Origin: CAVSVP01 sp963731125
GTDB taxonomy: Bacteria > Pseudomonadota > Gammaproteobacteria > Competibacterales > Competibacteraceae
Length of the DNA stretch: 64,000 bases
Direction: 5' to 3'
NCBI GenBank assembly: GCA_963731125.1
Contig: CAVSVP010000016.1
Span: forward strand, 147,322 to 211,321
The notes under the pieces: model-generated
Database searches by the model: none
What the model was told of the DNA's origin: nothing
What the model saw: the letters and a program-made list of their open reading frames with translations, nothing else
In this document: positions 17,519-26,934 of the stretch, in pieces
How the letters are laid out: the number at the start of each line of letters is the position of its first letter
How positions within the stretch are numbered: position 1 is the first letter of the stretch
Translations under genes and position numbers: made by a program

Positions 17519-18708
17519 AGCAGATGTCCCACTAACAGACTGCAATTCGTGCCTCCGAAACCAAAGGAATTGCTAATGACCCGCGCGATTGGCTGAGTAC
17601 GAGTTTCCATTACCAGGTTGGCTGACAATGTTGGATCCGGTCGTTTAGTATTGAGACTGCCGGGAATAAACCCGTTTTCAATACAGAGGCAAGCAAACAC
17701 GACTTCGGTAATACCCGCTGCCCCCAGCGTGTGTCCGGTCCAACCTTTAGTAGAACTACACGGGGTACGCCCGCCAACTACCCGCACCACGGCCTGATCT
17801 TCCGAAGCATCATTAGACCGTGTGGCAGTGCCATGTAAATTGATGTAGTCTACCTCCTCCGCTGTAAGCCCGGCCCGCGTCAACGCCTGCTGCATTGCCA
17901 AGGCAGCACCGACACCTTGAGGGTGAGCTGCAGACATATGATAAGCATCGCTACTCTCCCCATAGCCTAGTAAGGCAACCTCTGCAGCACCGGGTTTGGC
18001 CCGTTCCAGCAGGGCAAAGCCGGCTGCTTCACCGATGCTCAGACCATCGCGGTGGGCATCCCAAGGCCGGCAGGGATGCGGCGATGTCAGTTCCAGAGAA
18101 TGGAAACCGCACAACGTGGTTAGGCAGAGGCTATCCACCCCCCCAACCACGGCGGCATCACATAGATCCGCCTGGAGATGGCGGTACGCAACCGCAAATA
18201 CTTTAGCGCTGGAGGAACAAGCTGTAGAAATGGCTGAAGCTGGACCCGCCAACGCCAGGTAACGGCGGACAAAATCCGCTACCGAGAAGATGTCATGGGT
18301 ATAACGGTAACGAAATTCTTTGGGCAACCTGCCGGTGCTTGGATCACGATGCTGATAGGCCTGCTCGGTTTCGAGAATGCCGGAAGTACTGGTGCCGATA
18401 AATACTCCGATGCGCCCTGCGCCGTAGCGGACGCGCGCAGCGGCGACTGCCTGTTGAAAATCATCCTGCTCAAGTCCTAATCGTGCCAGTCGATTATTCC
18501 GGCAATCGAACGGCGCTAGCGCACCGGTTATCGGCTCATTCTCTACGCCCTCAACTCGGCCGATCCAGGTGCTTAGCATTATGTCTGCAAAATCACAAGG
18601 CCGTAGGCCGCTGCGACCCTGGCGCAGTGCCGAGAGAGACGGCTCGACACCCCGGCCCAGCGCATTGACGGTGGTATAAGCAGAAATTAGCAGAGGATTA
18701 ATGAACAT
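17515..18708 (-). CDS. Beta-ketoacyl-ACP synthase (aryl-polyene KS)
   Basis: A 397-residue FabF-like condensing enzyme that extends the polyene with malonyl-ACP. The active-site Cys164 lies in STACSSSAKV, and the two catalytic His residues in NLHGTATRSND (about 295) and STKGWTGHTLGAAG (about 330); the end, NSFGFGGTNCSLLVG, is typical. It is the only complete ketosynthase in the cluster, where E. coli has two (ApeO and ApeR). It is coupled by ATGA overlap to a chain-length factor. Confidence 0.93.
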   Translation of the reverse strand: MFINPLLISAYTTVNALGRGVEPSLSALRQGRSGLRPCDFADIMLSTWIGRVEGVENEPITGALAPFDCRNNRLARLGLEQDDFQQAVAAARVRYGAGRIGVFIGTSTSGILETEQAYQHRDPSTGRLPKEFRYRYTHDIFSVADFVRRYLALAGPASAISTACSSSAKVFAVAYRHLQADLCDAAVVGGVDSLCLTTLCGFHSLELTSPHPCRPWDAHRDGLSIGEAAGFALLERAKPGAAEVALLGYGESSDAYHMSAAHPQGVGAALAMQQALTRAGLTAEEVDYINLHGTATRSNDASEDQAVVRVVGGRTPCSSTKGWTGHTLGAAGITEVVFACLCIENGFIPGSLNTKRPDPTLSANLVMETRTQPIARVISNSFGFGGTNCSLLVGHLL

Positions 18709-18792
18709 GAATCGAGTTTAAATCGTAAAGCGTGAAGTCGCATTGACAAAATCAAAACGCCATCATCAGAGCTAAGGCCGTTCAACGGATGT

Positions 18793-21135
18793 TCAGGAGG
18801 TCCGTTTGGAAACTTGTTGAGCCACCGTGAAAGCGAAAAGAAAACTAGCAAAAACCCCTATTGCTACAGTCTGTCCGATAGCATTGAGTACAGGTAGCGT
18901 GGACAGCGCAAGCATACCAAACACGACGATCGTTGAGCTACTACAGATAAATAAAGAATGCAGAGTCCGTTGCCGGTTCGCTACATCAGTCTCAGAACGA
19001 CTAAAGAACAATCCATAATCAATACCGATGCCGACGACCAGCAAAAGCGAAATCAGATGGAAAAGCGATAATTTTTCCCCTAACCATAATAATAGCGATA
19101 TATCGGCAATAACGGCTAGGCACACCGGCACAAGCACGGCCAGCATACGCTGCCAAGCCCGCAGTGCTAACCACAATACCAGCACTAGCAGAATAGCGCC
19201 CCACCCCAAGCGAAGCAGAGCCGCATCCCGGAACGCAGCTACCAACCGATTGGTCTCGGCTCGCATATCTAAGTAATAAATATTTTCTTCATCCTGGCGT
19301 GCTAATCCCGTCGCTAACTGCTGCGGGTTACGTATGCCCGTTAGCGGTACCAAGGCGGTCCAGCCGCGATCGCTGGGAAACAGGAGCGACTCCAGACGCA
19401 AGCCCAGCGCAGTTCCGTTCAGGTCCTGCGGACGCAACAGCGCTTCAGTGCGCATTCTTGCAACGTCCTTCAGAAACGGCTCAAACAAACCGGATCTAAA
19501 CGGCAAACCGGTCAGCGCTTTGTCGAGATCTGCCCGCAAGCGCTGCGGTTCAGGCAACTCCATTTGTCGTCGACGCTGGGTTTGCCGACTGGGCAAGTAC
19601 AACGAGGGAGCGTCAAATCCACTCAATGTGTCCTGTTCCACGGCGGACTGTAAGTATTCTACAACACGCTCGCTGCGCCGGAGCGCGGTTTCTGCGTCGA
19701 CAGCATGGATAACAATCAAATGACCTACTTCTGGTGCCTTTAAATCGGCACGCAATACCCGATCCTGATCAAGCAACGTCCGGGGAACGGGACTGAGAGC
19801 AGCGATATCATCCTGCCAGAGTGACGGGGCTGTAACGACCAAACCTAATAGCAGCAATAAGCCGGCAACTGAGACGGCAATCGCAACAGTACGCTGAGGG
19901 CGCAACAACACCGGCATTGGGAGGCGATGGACAACCGTATGCGGCGCAACCCAAACCGAGGGCAGCAATGCCGGCAGCACCCAACGCGTCACTGCTGCGG
20001 CTGTCAGGAGCCCGGCAATCGAGAATATGCTCAGTTGGGTCAGACCGGTGAAAGCTGTCGTTATCATAGCCAGATAACCGATAACGGTGGTCAGTACACC
20101 CAGACGCAGCGTAGGCCAGATACGCTGCAAGCTCTGCCCGACGGTTTCCCGAACATCCAGATGACTGAACAGATGAATCGGATAGTCGATTGCCACTCCC
20201 AACAACGTGGTGCCAAAAGCCAGAGTAATACCATGGATACCGCCAAACCATAAGCCGACCACCGCCATGGCAACGAGAACCGCGGAGATCAATGGCAACA
20301 GGCTAAGCAGCACAAGCCGCGTTGATCGATAGGCCAGCGCCAACCATAACACCATCAGTATGCTAGCCGCCGTGCTCAGCTGCACCGCCTCAGAACGGAT
20401 AATATCCCTGGACAGTGTCGCCAATACCCCCGGACCGCTAAGCAGCAGCTCAATATCCGTTGCCTCCCTAACAGCGATAAAAGCTTGCTGAATGCTAAGT
20501 ACAGCCTGCGTCTGCTCTTCCAGAGCGTACCCAGACGCCTTAGTTTCCGCCAGCAGCAGAGCACGTTTGCCGCCTGCAGAAAACCATACGCCGAAGCGCT
20601 GGTCGAGTTGCTCACTACCGGCTTGCCAGAGCGGCAAGAGTATCAGCAATTCGCCCGTGGGGTCTTCCGGTAACAACCGCTTTTCCCAAACTGACATCGG
20701 TGAACGCAGCTCTCGCAAACGCTGCTGTAAAGCAGCGCGCAGCCCCGGCTCAGTAAAACGCTCCCGGGTTATCTTAGGGCTCAGCAGGTACCGGTAAAAA
20801 AATAAGGTATGTAGTGCTTGTTCGGGAAGCGGCTCGGCTCCGTTGCTCACCCGTGTAAACAGGCCGGTTTCCCGCAGTTGCCTTGCCAAGCGCTTACTGG
20901 TACTGGCCCTGGTTTGGACCGAACCGCCTTCCAGCCCAATCAGAATAAGCCGTGCTGCTGGGCCGGTACGCAACTCCTCTAGTAACAATGCTGCCTTGGT
21001 CCCGGTCTTAGGAATAAACAAGGTCAGATCGGTGATGATCGGCGTCTGTAATGCCTGCCAAGAACATATCGACAGGATCAATAACCAAAGCAGCAGAACC
21101 GAAACAGATCGCCTCATGAAATGCTGACTATTCAA
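18793..21135 (-). CDS. MMPL/RND-family exporter
   Basis: A 780-residue inner membrane transporter with the two-fold MMPL layout: one helix near 12-28, a large periplasmic loop, five helices about 245-400, a second helix near 415, a second loop and five helices near 640-775. GVAIDYPIHLFSHL and GIGIDYGLFFSRSE are the paired GxxxDY motifs of the proton relay. MMPL exporters in aryl-polyene clusters are thought to move the pigment lipid toward the outer membrane. It overlaps the LolA-like gene by 4 bases. Confidence 0.9.
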   Translation of the reverse strand: MNSQHFMRRSVSVLLLWLLILSICSWQALQTPIITDLTLFIPKTGTKAALLLEELRTGPAARLILIGLEGGSVQTRASTSKRLARQLRETGLFTRVSNGAEPLPEQALHTLFFYRYLLSPKITRERFTEPGLRAALQQRLRELRSPMSVWEKRLLPEDPTGELLILLPLWQAGSEQLDQRFGVWFSAGGKRALLLAETKASGYALEEQTQAVLSIQQAFIAVREATDIELLLSGPGVLATLSRDIIRSEAVQLSTAASILMVLWLALAYRSTRLVLLSLLPLISAVLVAMAVVGLWFGGIHGITLAFGTTLLGVAIDYPIHLFSHLDVRETVGQSLQRIWPTLRLGVLTTVIGYLAMITTAFTGLTQLSIFSIAGLLTAAAVTRWVLPALLPSVWVAPHTVVHRLPMPVLLRPQRTVAIAVSVAGLLLLLGLVVTAPSLWQDDIAALSPVPRTLLDQDRVLRADLKAPEVGHLIVIHAVDAETALRRSERVVEYLQSAVEQDTLSGFDAPSLYLPSRQTQRRRQMELPEPQRLRADLDKALTGLPFRSGLFEPFLKDVARMRTEALLRPQDLNGTALGLRLESLLFPSDRGWTALVPLTGIRNPQQLATGLARQDEENIYYLDMRAETNRLVAAFRDAALLRLGWGAILLVLVLWLALRAWQRMLAVLVPVCLAVIADISLLLWLGEKLSLFHLISLLLVVGIGIDYGLFFSRSETDVANRQRTLHSLFICSSSTIVVFGMLALSTLPVLNAIGQTVAIGVFASFLFAFTVAQQVSKRTS

Positions 21136-21710
21136 TCCTGGCGTGAGGTAATAGTCATTAGGCTGCGATCGCCACCGGTCTCTAGGGTTTCGACGCTGAG
21201 TAAACGATCATACCGGCCACGGATGACGATAGCGGTCACGTATTTAGCTATTTCCTTGTCCACCGGCTCTAAACGCAATAGCCAGTCCTCAGCCTGTTCT
21301 TGCAGCTGCACCCGATAGTAGCGTCTGAGTGTGCGTAAATCTCCCGCCAGAATTGCGCGAACCGGTTCGACAAAAGCGCGCAGCAGCGGGTAGCCGCGCA
21401 AGTAAAAATCTTGACGACCCTCTGCAGACGTTTCAATGCTCAGCCAATCGTCTCGGATCTCATAATTTTCCTGCTGAGGCTGAAGGATTTGTTTCTGTAG
21501 ATAAGCAGGGGCTCGATAGCGCAAGATACCCGTACTCACCAGCGGTTCTCGTAGGATGGCGAGTTCTTTGCGTTCCGTAAAAGTGGCATCGATGGTTTCG
21601 ACTGCAGCTAAGGTCTCCATTAAACGCTCCAGCGTCCAGCCGGGTGCAGCAGCGTCGGCAGCTAGCACTAGCAGCGGCTGGCACAGCAGAAGCATCCGTA
21701 TCCAGCTCAT
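21132..21710 (-). CDS. LolA-like outer-membrane lipoprotein carrier protein
   Basis: A 192-residue exported protein (signal MSWIRMLLLCQPLLVLAADA) with the LolA-related pattern: LMETLAAVETIDATFTERKE near 31-50, ILREPLVSTGILRYRAPAYL near 52-71, IETSAEGRQDFYLRGYPLLR, and ending near GGDRSLMTITSRQD. LolA-like proteins are standard in aryl-polyene clusters and probably ferry the lipid-linked pigment through the periplasm, working with the MMPL exporter encoded next to it. It overlaps genes on both sides by 4 bases. Confidence 0.82.
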   Translation of the reverse strand: MSWIRMLLLCQPLLVLAADAAAPGWTLERLMETLAAVETIDATFTERKELAILREPLVSTGILRYRAPAYLQKQILQPQQENYEIRDDWLSIETSAEGRQDFYLRGYPLLRAFVEPVRAILAGDLRTLRRYYRVQLQEQAEDWLLRLEPVDKEIAKYVTAIVIRGRYDRLLSVETLETGGDRSLMTITSRQD

Positions 21711-22153
21711 AGAAGCTGCTCCTGGGGTGTCATGATAAAAATCCGTGCTTGGGCAAGCAGCATAGCCTCAGCACTGATCCGAACCTGATAGATAACCCCC
21801 TCTTGATTGCCCGTTAGCCATCTGGCGGTAACTTCGAGAGGTTCGTTGATAATATCCAGGTATAAAACATACAGACACGCATTCTTCAAGGCAGCAAGAT
21901 AACGCGTAGGCAGTGCTCCCTGTGCTGTGTCTTTAAGCAATAGTTCTCCATGTATCGCCGCAGCCTGGGCACCGTACTCAAAAGCATGCAATGCCGCCAG
22001 ACGACCCTGTCGGCGTAGCGGATTCGCTGGATCTTGGTGAGTCATAGTGACACATTCAATGAAAGTAGCATCCCAGGCCGCCACCTCATCCAGTAAGCAC
22101 ATGCTGCCTGCGTGAGGTATCAGGCGGCGGATTTGAGCCTTATCAATCATCAT
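21707..22153 (-). CDS. 3-hydroxyacyl-ACP dehydratase-like hotdog protein (ApeP type)
   Basis: A 148-residue single hotdog domain. IPHAGSMCLLDEVAAWD at 13-29 and HAFEYGAQAAAIHGEL near 75-90, with the likely catalytic Glu, match the ApeP-like dehydratases of aryl-polyene clusters, which remove water after ketoreduction. The start MMIDKAQI overlaps the preceding CLF gene by 4 bases. A second, FabZ-like hotdog gene at 29006-29362 probably acts with it. Confidence 0.8.
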   Translation of the reverse strand: MMIDKAQIRRLIPHAGSMCLLDEVAAWDATFIECVTMTHQDPANPLRRQGRLAALHAFEYGAQAAAIHGELLLKDTAQGALPTRYLAALKNACLYVLYLDIINEPLEVTARWLTGNQEGVIYQVRISAEAMLLAQARIFIMTPQEQLL

Positions 22154-22938
22154 ACTTCCTGCCTGATAAGAAGTTGCGAATCAGGCAGATAGGGTAGCAA
22201 TACCTGACCACTGCGGCACTTGGCCAGCATCCTGAGCAGCGGCAGACTACGGGCAGCCGGATTATTGATGCGTAAAGACTCGAGATCCGGGTCCATTAAA
22301 CGGTCCTCCTGCTGAGCGCCCACGATGCTGATCCGCAGGCGACACCCGCCTCCACGGCAGGGGGTTGAGTTTAGCAGCAACGCCATGCCAAAAGGACCTT
22401 GCAGGGGGCGGCAGGATAACAGGGCGGACGGTGGCGGTACATCATAGGCTACCAGCAACACCGGACGCCGTTCCACCGTACTCAAACTGCCCGCTTCTAA
22501 TAACCCCGCCGCGAAGGAAGCATCATAAGCTCCCAAGCTCGTAGAAGGTTCCTGCGAGCCAAGCGCGATAGACCAATATCCAGCCGGCGCATTGTGAACC
22601 GAATGAGTAAAAACATGAGGAGACACAGTTCTTTCCGAAGCTGCAAGCGCCGTGAAGATTTTCTCCAAGGCTTCCGTATTGCCGCCCGCACAGGTAAACA
22701 CCGAGTAGCACTGGGAAAATAGATACTTGGCTTCCTGTAGTGCTTCCTGAGCAACCTGAAGCGCTAACCGGATAGTCAAGGTGGTACGGCGAATCTCGTT
22801 ACGCGATAGGTTCACCGGATCAAACTTGGGCATTGTGCTATGTTGATAGGGTAGTTGGCCGGTTAACACGGGGCGACTCGCAACCCAGCCGGCAAGCCCC
22901 GGCGCGCACAGACCGATAGCATTGACATAAACTCTCAT
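22150..22938 (-). CDS. Beta-ketoacyl synthase chain-length factor, copy 2
   Basis: A 262-residue paralogue of the CLF at 16727-17518. It shares NAIGLCAPGLAGW at the start, HSVHNAPAGYWSIALGSQEP near 122-141 and LGAYDASFAAGLLEAGS, again with no nucleophilic Cys. Two chain-length factors with one ketosynthase is unusual: alternative KS partners could give two chain lengths, or one copy may serve a ketosynthase encoded elsewhere. It stands just after the acyltransferase gene and overlaps the dehydratase gene. Confidence 0.82.
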   Translation of the reverse strand: MRVYVNAIGLCAPGLAGWVASRPVLTGQLPYQHSTMPKFDPVNLSRNEIRRTTLTIRLALQVAQEALQEAKYLFSQCYSVFTCAGGNTEALEKIFTALAASERTVSPHVFTHSVHNAPAGYWSIALGSQEPSTSLGAYDASFAAGLLEAGSLSTVERRPVLLVAYDVPPPSALLSCRPLQGPFGMALLLNSTPCRGGGCRLRISIVGAQQEDRLMDPDLESLRINNPAARSLPLLRMLAKCRSGQVLLPYLPDSQLLIRQEV

Positions 22939-23015
22939 CGAAACTTTTTGCTATAAACCATTGACAAGCAATATTCTGGACAACGAGTGTTGCGCGACAG
23001 GTTTAAAGCGGCTCG

Positions 23016-23933
23016 CTAGGGTAGCGGCAGTCCGCCGTTCTCGCTGTCTTCCCAATAGTCATAGAAATTAAACCAATTATAGGGGGCACTACGCGCATAG
23101 TGTTCCAGGCGATCCACATAGCGTTGGGTCCAGTATTGCAGATCAGCATAACGACGTCGGCGATCTGTGGTAATCACGTCAGCCAAGCGTTCGAAATAAA
23201 CGTCATAGCGGTTGCCACCCCGATATAGACCAAAGGCCAAAATGACTGCACACGGCAGCATTGAAGCCAACAAGACAGGCCCTATGGGAAAGGCCGTCTC
23301 AACTCCTAGAAAGGAGCAGCGCGCGGTTTTATCATTGGCTACCACTCGATCCCCCAGAGTACCCACCAGATAGCCTTGTTCCAGGCTTTCCTTAACTCTC
23401 AGCAAGGTTTCCGGCCCTTTGATAGGAATAATGGTATCCGCGAGTTCCGCATTGAGCGAGTTAACAAAACAGGTAATACTTTGATTGTGATCGATGTTCA
23501 TCAGAACTTTCAGAGGAAATCGGCGACAGGTCACTCCCAATACCCGCAATACTTCAAAACTGCCCAGATGAGAGCCTAATAGAATGCAGCCTCGTCCAGT
23601 TTGCACCTGATCCAAGATGAGCTGTCCATTATGCACACGGATATCGAAGCGTCCGAACTGTCCAGCCAGCAGATAGCCTCTGTCCAAAACAGTGACGGCA
23701 AAGCAATACATATGTCTAAAGACATCTATCCAGCCCGGCTTACGCTGCAGGACCCGTCGCAGATAACGACGGGAGCCGCGACGCGGCACAGTGGCTGTTA
23801 GCAAAAAATACAGCGTAATGGGATAGAGCAGCAACCGGCCAGCCCAGCGACCAATATGTAGGCTAATCCAATGGATAAGTTTTAGCGCGGTCGTGGTGCC
23901 ACGCTCCGGTAATTGCATCCAGCCAGGGGTCAT
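23016..23933 (-). CDS. LpxL/HtrB-like acyltransferase
   Basis: A 305-residue inner-membrane-associated acyltransferase of the lipid A acyltransferase superfamily. The HX4E catalytic motif is H122-L-G-S-F-E127 in LLGSHLGSFEVLR; a membrane helix lies near 31-50, and GTLGDRV near 205 and GPVLLASMLPCAVI near 235 follow. In aryl-polyene clusters this enzyme is thought to build the acyl-glycerol-type anchor that carries the polyene. It lies between the ACP and CLF genes on the same strand. Confidence 0.85.
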   Translation of the reverse strand: MTPGWMQLPERGTTTALKLIHWISLHIGRWAGRLLLYPITLYFLLTATVPRRGSRRYLRRVLQRKPGWIDVFRHMYCFAVTVLDRGYLLAGQFGRFDIRVHNGQLILDQVQTGRGCILLGSHLGSFEVLRVLGVTCRRFPLKVLMNIDHNQSITCFVNSLNAELADTIIPIKGPETLLRVKESLEQGYLVGTLGDRVVANDKTARCSFLGVETAFPIGPVLLASMLPCAVILAFGLYRGGNRYDVYFERLADVITTDRRRRYADLQYWTQRYVDRLEHYARSAPYNWFNFYDYWEDSENGGLPLP

Positions 23934-24086
23934 GATTGAGGCTCGTTAATATTACGGCGGAGTCTCAACGACAGCCGCGCTCGCATCATGCTTCTCAGGC
24001 TCACTGAACGGCCATAAGGGGACTGGACAGCCGGGATCAGGCTTGTGCAAGAGGTCTACTGAGAATAAATTTAACCGGGTTAGGCA

Positions 24087-24356
24087 TTAGTGTTTACGAT
24101 GTTGCTCGATATGTCGGCTCAGTGCGCGTAGACAGGCAAAAATACGGGTTTTCTCTGCATCATCGGAGCGTAATTGAAAGCCGTAGGTCTTGGAGATAGC
24201 CAGGGCTAATTCCAGCGCATCGATTGAATCGAGCCCAATCCCGTCGCCAAAGAGAGGCTCCTCTGGAGGAATTTCCTCGGGCTTAATATCTTCCAGATTA
24301 AGAGTCTCAACAAGCAACCGGGCCACTTCTACTTCGAATGGCGAAAGGTCTTGCAT
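24087..24356 (-). CDS. Acyl carrier protein
   Basis: An 89-residue acidic ACP. The phosphopantetheine site is Ser44 in GDGIGLDSIDALELALAI. It would carry the starter hydroxybenzoate and the growing polyene. The ATG at 24356 is preceded by AAGG. Aryl-polyene clusters usually have two adjacent ACP genes; only this one is seen, as the following 150 bases contain no second. Confidence 0.9.
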   Translation of the reverse strand: MQDLSPFEVEVARLLVETLNLEDIKPEEIPPEEPLFGDGIGLDSIDALELALAISKTYGFQLRSDDAEKTRIFACLRALSRHIEQHRKH

Positions 24357-24524
24357 ATCCTTACCTCAATAAACCTGAAAAAAATGATAGCGCTCCGCAA
24401 CCTAGAAAACGCTATGCACTATATCATGTTTTGATAGTATTGCTAGCCGCGCATAGTCAAGCCGGCATTGCCGCCGGCAACAAATGCGGCCTCCCCCTTA
24501 CCGACTGATTTAAAAATAGAAACC
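24357..24524. promoter_or_regulatory. Divergent promoter region of the pigment cluster
   Basis: A 168-base gap between the leftward operon (starting with the ACP) and the rightward halogenase/chorismatase pair. It includes an AT-rich core (about 24418-24442) and a stem GCCGGCATTGCCGCCGGC at 24461-24478. Both promoters should lie here; no exact boxes are proposed. Confidence 0.4.
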
Positions 24525-25880
24525 ATGCCTATAGATAGCAAAACACATCTCAATCCGACTGTGCAACGGTGGAGCGACGTTCTGGTCATTGGCGGGGGAC
24601 CTGGCGGAACCACCATCGCCTCACTCTTAAGTGAGAAAGGCCGGCGGGTTGTGCTCTTAGAACAGGATCACCATCCCCGTTTCCATATCGGGGAGTCACT
24701 GCTACCTATGAACCTGCCGCTTTTGGAACGCCTGGGAGTACTCGAGCGGGTCAAAGATATTGGTGTCGTCAAATACGGTGCCGAGTTTTGCCCTGCCGGC
24801 TTTGGACATGGACAACAGACTATTTATTTTAGCGATGCCCTGGATAAGACGCATCCATATGCCTTTCAGGTGCGTCGCTCCGAGTTCGATGAACTGCTGT
24901 TCAAAAATAGCGCTGCCAAGGGCGTAACGGTTCACGAAGGGATTAAAGTCATCGATGTTACTTTCCGAGCTTCTCAAACAACTCTGGTGCATACCGTCGA
25001 TGAGAGCGGCAGCCGAAAGACCTGGGAGACCCGCTTTCTGGTGGATGCCTCCGGACGCGATACTTTTTTGGCACGCAAACTGGGGCTCAAGAAAAAAAAC
25101 CCTCGCCATCAAAGTGCGGCCATTTTTGGCCATTTTCGGAACGTAGGCCGGCGCGCAGGAAAAGATGAGGGCAATATCAGTATTTATTGGTTCGAGCACG
25201 GCTGGTTTTGGATGATCCCCTTGCGCGACGGGATCACAAGTGTCGGTGCCGTTTGTTGGCCGGCTTATCTCAAAACCCGTCATACAAGTCCGGCGCAGTT
25301 TCTCCGGGAAACCATGAAGTTATGCCCTGAAGTCTGGGCGCGCATGCGACACACCCAACTGCTGGGTGAGGTTCGGGCAACGGGCAACTATTCCTACCGA
25401 GCCAAGCGGATGTACGGGGATGGTTATCTTTTAGTGGGCGATGCTTTCGCCTTTATTGATCCCGTATTCTCCACCGGCGTCTTTTTTGCGATGAACGGAG
25501 CGGCGTTGGGAGCCGAGGCGGTGGATGCCTGGCTATGCGACCCAAACGCCGCTGCTGATGCCATGCGACAGTTCGAGCACCAGGTACGAAACGGCATTGT
25601 CACGGTATCGTGGTTTATTTACCGCTTCACGGCTCCGGCCATGCAACAGTTATTTATGGCGCCTCGTAACCATTTTCGCATCAAAAAGGCCATCATCTCG
25701 ATGCTAGCTGGCGATATCTTCCGCGGCACACCGATCACTTTTCCCCTGGCGCTCTTTAAAGGGATTTACTACGCAACCTCAATTACCCATTTAACCCGCG
25801 CCTGGGCAGCCTATCAGCGCAGAAGGTACAATGCAGCAATCGACTTCGTCGGCGGTACGACGCCGCATGACTTAACCTAG
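24525..25880 (+). CDS. Flavin-dependent halogenase-like oxidoreductase
   Basis: A 451-residue FAD enzyme of the tryptophan-halogenase-like family. The FAD loop GGGPGG lies near 24-29, HIGESLLP near 64-71 matches the family, and the WxWxIP signature of flavin halogenases is present as WFWMIP near residue 227. A second FAD block, GDAFAFIDPVFSTGVFFAM, lies near 305-323. Xanthomonadins are brominated aryl polyenes and their clusters carry such enzymes, so halogenation of the aryl end is a reasonable guess; related proteins also act as hydroxylases. The ATG at 24525 is preferred to a TTG at 24468. The chorismatase gene follows after 5 bases. Confidence 0.83.
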   Translation: MPIDSKTHLNPTVQRWSDVLVIGGGPGGTTIASLLSEKGRRVVLLEQDHHPRFHIGESLLPMNLPLLERLGVLERVKDIGVVKYGAEFCPAGFGHGQQTIYFSDALDKTHPYAFQVRRSEFDELLFKNSAAKGVTVHEGIKVIDVTFRASQTTLVHTVDESGSRKTWETRFLVDASGRDTFLARKLGLKKKNPRHQSAAIFGHFRNVGRRAGKDEGNISIYWFEHGWFWMIPLRDGITSVGAVCWPAYLKTRHTSPAQFLRETMKLCPEVWARMRHTQLLGEVRATGNYSYRAKRMYGDGYLLVGDAFAFIDPVFSTGVFFAMNGAALGAEAVDAWLCDPNAAADAMRQFEHQVRNGIVTVSWFIYRFTAPAMQQLFMAPRNHFRIKKAIISMLAGDIFRGTPITFPLALFKGIYYATSITHLTRAWAAYQRRRYNAAIDFVGGTTPHDLT

Positions 25881-25885
25881 CTCCC

Positions 25886-26923
25886 ATGCAGCGCTTGACT
25901 CAAACCAATGGGTATCTCAGCAACACCGCAATGGAATCTGTCTTGCCTTTCAGTATCACTTACCGTACCGGTACGCAGCTAAATGAGGTGCTGGCCGATG
26001 AACGAGTATTGGCCGTTATCCGCTTCGACGCTAAACCACCCAGGCATACCGCTGATCCGCGGTTGTGCAGCGTGGCGCTGCCGGAACTGGGGGCACCGAC
26101 CCTGGAAGTATGGCACAGCGAATATCCCGTTTTCTTTGGCGTCTATAACGGCATTACATTTGCCCTCAACAAGGACGTGCTGTTTCTCCACCTACATGTG
26201 AAGGAACATCACTATCCCAACCTGGAAACCGCTACTAATGCCGCTTACCGGCAAATTTTCTCCTTTATCCGGCAACAAAATTACCCGCATCTATCCCGCG
26301 TTTGGAATTACTTCCCCGATATTAACGCCGAGCAAAGCGGACTGGAACGCTATCGGGCTTTTTGCCGGGGACGGTACCAGGCTTTGGCGAGCGTTCTAAC
26401 GGATTTTGAAACCCGACTGCCTGCGGCCAGCGCCATTGGCACTCGCACTCCGGGACTGGTGATTTATGGGGTGGCAACCAGACAACCCGGCAATCAGATT
26501 GAAAATCCTCGCCAGATAAGCGCTTTTCATTATCCCCGACGTTACGGTCCCCGTAGTCCTTCTTTTTCCCGTTCCATCCTGCAGTCTTGGGAAGACAACC
26601 AATACCACCTTTACATTTCCGGCACCGCCAGTATTGTAGGCTACACGACGCGCCATACTGGTAAGCTAACCGCTCAGTTACAGGAAATCCTGGACAATTT
26701 GGAGGCACTGCTGGACACGGCGAACCGCCGGATAAACTCTCCCTTGCGTTTTACAATGCTAAGGGTTTACGTACGTTCCCCTGTCGCTACCGCCGCCTTG
26801 CGCAAAGCTATTGCTGAGCGCTTTGGTACGGCGCTACCTATGCTGTTTTTGCAGGGCGATATCTGCCGCAGCGCTCTACTGATCGAGATCGAGGGTTTAG
26901 CTACCAGCACAAAAGCCCCATAG
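25886..26923 (+). CDS. Chorismatase (XanB2/FkbO/Hyg5-like)
   Basis: A 345-residue protein of the chorismatase family, which splits chorismate into pyruvate and a hydroxybenzoate or dihydroxycyclohexadiene acid. The signature RVWNYFPDIN (about 138-147) followed by ERYRAFCRGRYQAL is characteristic, as are AIGTRTPGLVIYG and LYISGTASIVGYTTRHTG. In Xanthomonas, XanB2 supplies 3- and 4-hydroxybenzoate, the latter being the xanthomonadin starter, and the gene sits here in the middle of an aryl-polyene cluster. No clear ribosome site precedes it; it is probably coupled to the halogenase gene 5 bases upstream. Confidence 0.87.
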   Translation: MQRLTQTNGYLSNTAMESVLPFSITYRTGTQLNEVLADERVLAVIRFDAKPPRHTADPRLCSVALPELGAPTLEVWHSEYPVFFGVYNGITFALNKDVLFLHLHVKEHHYPNLETATNAAYRQIFSFIRQQNYPHLSRVWNYFPDINAEQSGLERYRAFCRGRYQALASVLTDFETRLPAASAIGTRTPGLVIYGVATRQPGNQIENPRQISAFHYPRRYGPRSPSFSRSILQSWEDNQYHLYISGTASIVGYTTRHTGKLTAQLQEILDNLEALLDTANRRINSPLRFTMLRVYVRSPVATAALRKAIAERFGTALPMLFLQGDICRSALLIEIEGLATSTKAP

Positions 26924-26934
26924 GCCAGAAAAAA

